A stretch of 8,913 bases of DNA from Bacteroidales bacterium (GTDB taxonomy: Bacteria > Bacteroidota > Bacteroidia > Bacteroidales > VadinHA17), in contig DOTV01000046.1 in the NCBI GenBank assembly GCA_003520925.1, positions 1 through 8,913 of the forward strand, written 5' to 3'. The translations under genes were made by a program, and so were the position numbers. Shown in pieces: positions 7,435 to 8,913 of the stretch. The notes beneath the pieces were generated by a model. It did no database searches. It had not been told where the DNA came from and saw nothing but the letters and a program-made list of their open reading frames with translations. Numbering within the stretch: the stretch's first letter is position 1; each line of letters starts with the position of its first letter.

Positions 7435-8298
7435 TTAGAAGGTTACATGTTTTTCAGGATCAAGGGGGTTTCCCTTGTACCAGATTTCAAAATGAAGATG
7501 GGGGCCCGAAGTATAGAGTTCGCCTGAATCGCCTACAATAGCAATTGCTTCCCCTGTCCGGACAAGATCGCCTGTCTCCCTTAGAAGAGAGGCATTGTGT
7601 TTATACACTGAGACGATATTGTTTGAGTGCTGAAGCTCTATTACAAAACCTGTCTCTCTTGTCCATCCTGTAAATATAACAGTGCCATCGAGGGCTGCTT
7701 CAACAGGCGACTTGGGCTTTGTAACGATATCCGTGCCAAAATGGCTGGAACGGGGATCGAATTTCCCTGAGACTATTCCTTTAACCGGCGGGAAGAAATG
7801 GAGACCGGCTAGGCTGGGAACAGTTTCAGATGCAACGGACCCTAGAGTTAGATTATATTTGTTATCTTTTTCAACCCGGGCTCTGAAGGCAGAGTCCTCA
7901 GGGGAAGTGCGGAATGTTATTGAGTTATAGTTTCTGGTTGTATCCCTCAGGGCTAAAGCACTCATTGGCTGATTACCAGCTATAATGGAACTGAGATTTT
8001 CGAAATACTTATCTCTCAGGCTCAGCTCTTTTTCAAGAGAGTCAAGACGGATAGCATTCAGAAGAATATTGCGTCTCATAGTAACGTCGGGGTACCCGGG
8101 TATAAATTCCCTTAGATTTGTAAACGCTATTAGAGAGGCTGTTGTACCGATAATAAAAAATACGAGGAATGTGATAAGAAGGAAAGCATTATACTGTGTA
8201 AGTCTTATTCTCCATACCTCCTCAAAAGTAATATCATTGGTTACGGAAAACCTGTATTTATCGCGCCAGTTTTGTTTTTTCTTTTCGTTCTTTGGCAT
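7435..8298 (-). CDS. Membrane-anchored M23 family metallopeptidase (LytM domain)
   Basis: This is a probable peptidoglycan endopeptidase, or an activator of one, acting in the periplasm. The 287 residues begin with a basic cytoplasmic segment (about 1-36), then one membrane span (about 38-60), a partly helical segment (about 75-105) and a low-conservation linker. The C-terminal M23 domain runs from about 168 to 287. All the LytM zinc and catalytic residues are present: H186 and D190 in HFGTD, H234 in YKHN, and H267/H269 in GPHLHFEIW. This points to an active enzyme rather than a degenerate EnvC/NlpD-type regulator. The family name is secure, but the specific substrate bond cannot be read from sequence. 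It is the first gene of the M23-dxr-rseP cluster, preceded by a -7 promoter element and by the 7-bp-repeat hairpin. Confidence 0.94.
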   Translation of the reverse strand: MPKNEKKKQNWRDKYRFSVTNDITFEEVWRIRLTQYNAFLLITFLVFFIIGTTASLIAFTNLREFIPGYPDVTMRRNILLNAIRLDSLEKELSLRDKYFENLSSIIAGNQPMSALALRDTTRNYNSITFRTSPEDSAFRARVEKDNKYNLTLGSVASETVPSLAGLHFFPPVKGIVSGKFDPRSSHFGTDIVTKPKSPVEAALDGTVIFTGWTRETGFVIELQHSNNIVSVYKHNASLLRETGDLVRTGEAIAIVGDSGELYTSGPHLHFEIWYKGNPLDPEKHVTF

Positions 8299-8320
8299 AA
8301 TCTATTACATGATTGGCATG

Positions 8321-8328
8321 CAAAGATA
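8321..8328 (-). promoter_or_regulatory. Probable -7 promoter element of the M23-dxr-rseP cluster
   Basis: TATCTTTG on the minus strand matches TAnnTTTG and is followed by CA, as at tatA. A start near 8314 would leave a leader of about 16 bases before the M23 ATG. No good TTTG lies at the right distance upstream, because that stretch is occupied by the hairpin arm. The element is therefore plausible but incomplete. Confidence 0.5.
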
Positions 8329-8334
8329 ATAAAT

Positions 8335-8411
8335 AAAGGCGACAGGCATCAGGCAGCAGGTGACAGGATTAATAATTGCTGCACGCCTGATGCCTGACGC
8401 CTGTGGCCTTT
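8335..8411. repeat. Long imperfect hairpin built from 7-bp repeats
   Basis: The left arm (8335-8362) consists of tandem heptamers such as CAGGCAT, CAGGCAG and CAGGTGA. The right arm (8384-8411) carries the complementary GCCTGAT, GCCTGAC and GCCTGTG units. Paired blocks are AAAGGC with GCCTTT, ACAGGC with GCCTGT, and TCAGGCA with TGCCTGA. The stem is about 28 positions long with single mismatches between blocks and about 21 bases of AT-rich loop. The right arm reaches into the stop codon of the superoxide-reductase-like gene. On the minus strand the stem is followed by a T-rich stretch, so it may act as that gene's terminator or protect its mRNA end. Confidence 0.7.
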
Positions 8412-8793
8412 AAACTACCTTAACCGGTTTATCCTCACTTTGCCAGAGGCCATGCTTTGAGCATACCGACATTGCCGACAGGTTCATTGACACCTCCGGA
8501 GCTACGATATAGAAATCTATTTCGACATGTGAAGGAAGGTTTCCATAAACTCCGGGAGTGTAGCGTGCTTCGGCAAGTAGAGTTTCGCGGTTCCACAGCT
8601 GGATCATGCTTATCGAATGATCATATTCATCAGGGTGAGGATACTCTTCACCCAGTTTCACTTTAACAGCAAATTTTTCTCCCCTGTTAACCTGGTCGGG
8701 ACAGATCACATGAGGCATATGGCGGTCGAGGTAGTCACGTTTTATTTCTTTCTCCTCTTTTTCTATTTCTATAGCTTTGAAGACTCGTGGCAT
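8410..8793 (-). CDS. Superoxide reductase-like protein (class II SORL domain, neelaredoxin type)
   Basis: Superoxide reductases reduce superoxide to hydrogen peroxide at a mononuclear iron bound by four histidines and one cysteine, without making oxygen. From the ATG at 8793 the protein has 127 residues and no N-terminal rubredoxin-like (desulforedoxin) domain. All five expected iron ligands can be placed: H25 in DRHMP, H53 in YPHP, H59 in YDHSI, and C111 and H114 in CSKHGLW. The residues before H25 are Asp-Arg, where well-studied enzymes have Glu-Lys. An in-frame TTG at 8811 would add six residues, but it falls inside a TAnnTTTG promoter element, so I chose the ATG. The gene stands alone on the minus strand, divergent from the initiator tRNA, and ends in the 7-bp-repeat hairpin. 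Family assignment is strong; in vivo activity is inferred. Confidence 0.9.
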   Translation of the reverse strand: MPRVFKAIEIEKEEKEIKRDYLDRHMPHVICPDQVNRGEKFAVKVKLGEEYPHPDEYDHSISMIQLWNRETLLAEARYTPGVYGNLPSHVEIDFYIVAPEVSMNLSAMSVCSKHGLWQSEDKPVKVV

Positions 8794-8808
8794 GGCTTTT
8801 AGTTTTGA

Positions 8809-8816
8809 CAAACTTA
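8809..8816 (-). promoter_or_regulatory. Probable -7 promoter element of the superoxide reductase-like gene
   Basis: TAAGTTTG on the minus strand matches TAnnTTTG. Transcription would begin near 8802, leaving only about 9 bases before the ATG at 8793. The -33 region is a T-rich run without a clean TTTG. The element decides against the upstream TTG as start codon. Confidence 0.45.
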
Positions 8817-8848
8817 ATAATTAAAATTCTAAAAAAAACTCCAATTCC

Positions 8849-8879
8849 TTTGGTAATTGAGTCTCATATGTTAAATTTG
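8849..8879 (+). promoter_or_regulatory. Bacteroidetes-type promoter for the initiator tRNA
   Basis: TTTG (8849-8852), a 19-base spacer and TAAATTTG (8872-8879) match the Bacteroidetes consensus exactly. Transcription should start around 8885-8887, only a few bases before the mature tRNA 5' end at 8889. Confidence 0.8.
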
Positions 8880-8888
8880 CACCCACAT

Positions 8889-8913
8889 TGCGGGGTGGAG
8901 CAGTGGTAGCTCG
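8889..8913 (+). tRNA. Initiator tRNA-fMet, 5' part, cut by the window edge
   Basis: The visible part covers tRNA positions 1 to 26. The acceptor strand is TGCGGGG, then T8 and G9. The D-arm stem is GAGC (8898-8901) paired with GCTC (8909-8912), enclosing a loop with the conserved A14 and GG-TA. The A11:U24 pair in the D stem is an initiator hallmark, since elongators have a pyrimidine 11 and purine 24. The sequence closely follows E. coli tRNA-fMet up to this point. The anticodon lies outside the window, so the identity rests on the D arm and acceptor strand. Position 1 is U rather than the usual C. Confidence 0.82.

Noticed and set aside
7985..8329. Plus-strand open frame of 114 codons opposite the M23 gene
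   Set aside because: It is antisense to the membrane span and linker of the M23 protein, and its end runs into that gene's promoter. No family features.
8335..8411. CRISPR-like array of short repeats
   Set aside because: The units are 7 bp without spacers and form complementary arms, which fits a hairpin or microsatellite, not CRISPR.

Overview
The window looks like ordinary chromosomal core sequence from a member of the Bacteroidetes (Bacteroidota). Three things point there. The gene set is typical. Several upstream regions carry the phylum's housekeeping promoter (TTTG, 19-21 bases, TAnnTTTG). Most starts lack a clear Shine-Dalgarno sequence. No phage, insertion sequence, CRISPR array or resistance gene is visible, and I found no convincing undescribed system. 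The less explained content is in the intergenic repeats and hairpins.

Layout from left to right. (1) Bases 72-3221, minus strand: a tight cluster read as leucyl aminopeptidase (M17), then pdxA, then ruvA. pepA-pdxA are 10 bases apart and pdxA-ruvA share an ATGA overlap. (2) Bases 3222-3378: a divergent intergenic region with a probable promoter for mqnC and a REP-like hairpin in the probable mqnC leader. (3) Bases 3379-4470, plus strand: mqnC, a radical-SAM enzyme of the futalosine route to menaquinone. (4) Bases 4471-4680: a convergent intergenic region with four degenerate copies of a 21-bp motif, a small palindrome pair and a probable bidirectional terminator. (5) Bases 4681-8298, minus strand: an envelope/isoprenoid cluster read as M23 peptidase, dxr, rseP and then tatA. 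dxr and rseP overlap by ATGA. tatA, too short to stand out at first sight, has its own near-ideal promoter. (6) Bases 8299-8409: a long hairpin made of 7-bp repeats. (7) Bases 8410-8793, minus strand: a small superoxide-reductase-like protein. (8) From base 8889, plus strand: the first 26 positions of an initiator tRNA, cut by the window edge and divergent from the previous gene.

Functionally, dxr and pdxA both serve pathways that draw on 1-deoxyxylulose 5-phosphate (MEP isoprenoid synthesis and pyridoxal-phosphate synthesis). MEP isoprenoids in turn feed menaquinone side chains, which links dxr loosely to mqnC. RseP, TatA and the membrane-anchored M23 peptidase are all envelope functions: intramembrane proteolysis, folded-protein export and peptidoglycan cleavage. 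RuvA (recombination) and the superoxide-reductase-like protein (oxygen defence) are separate housekeeping jobs.
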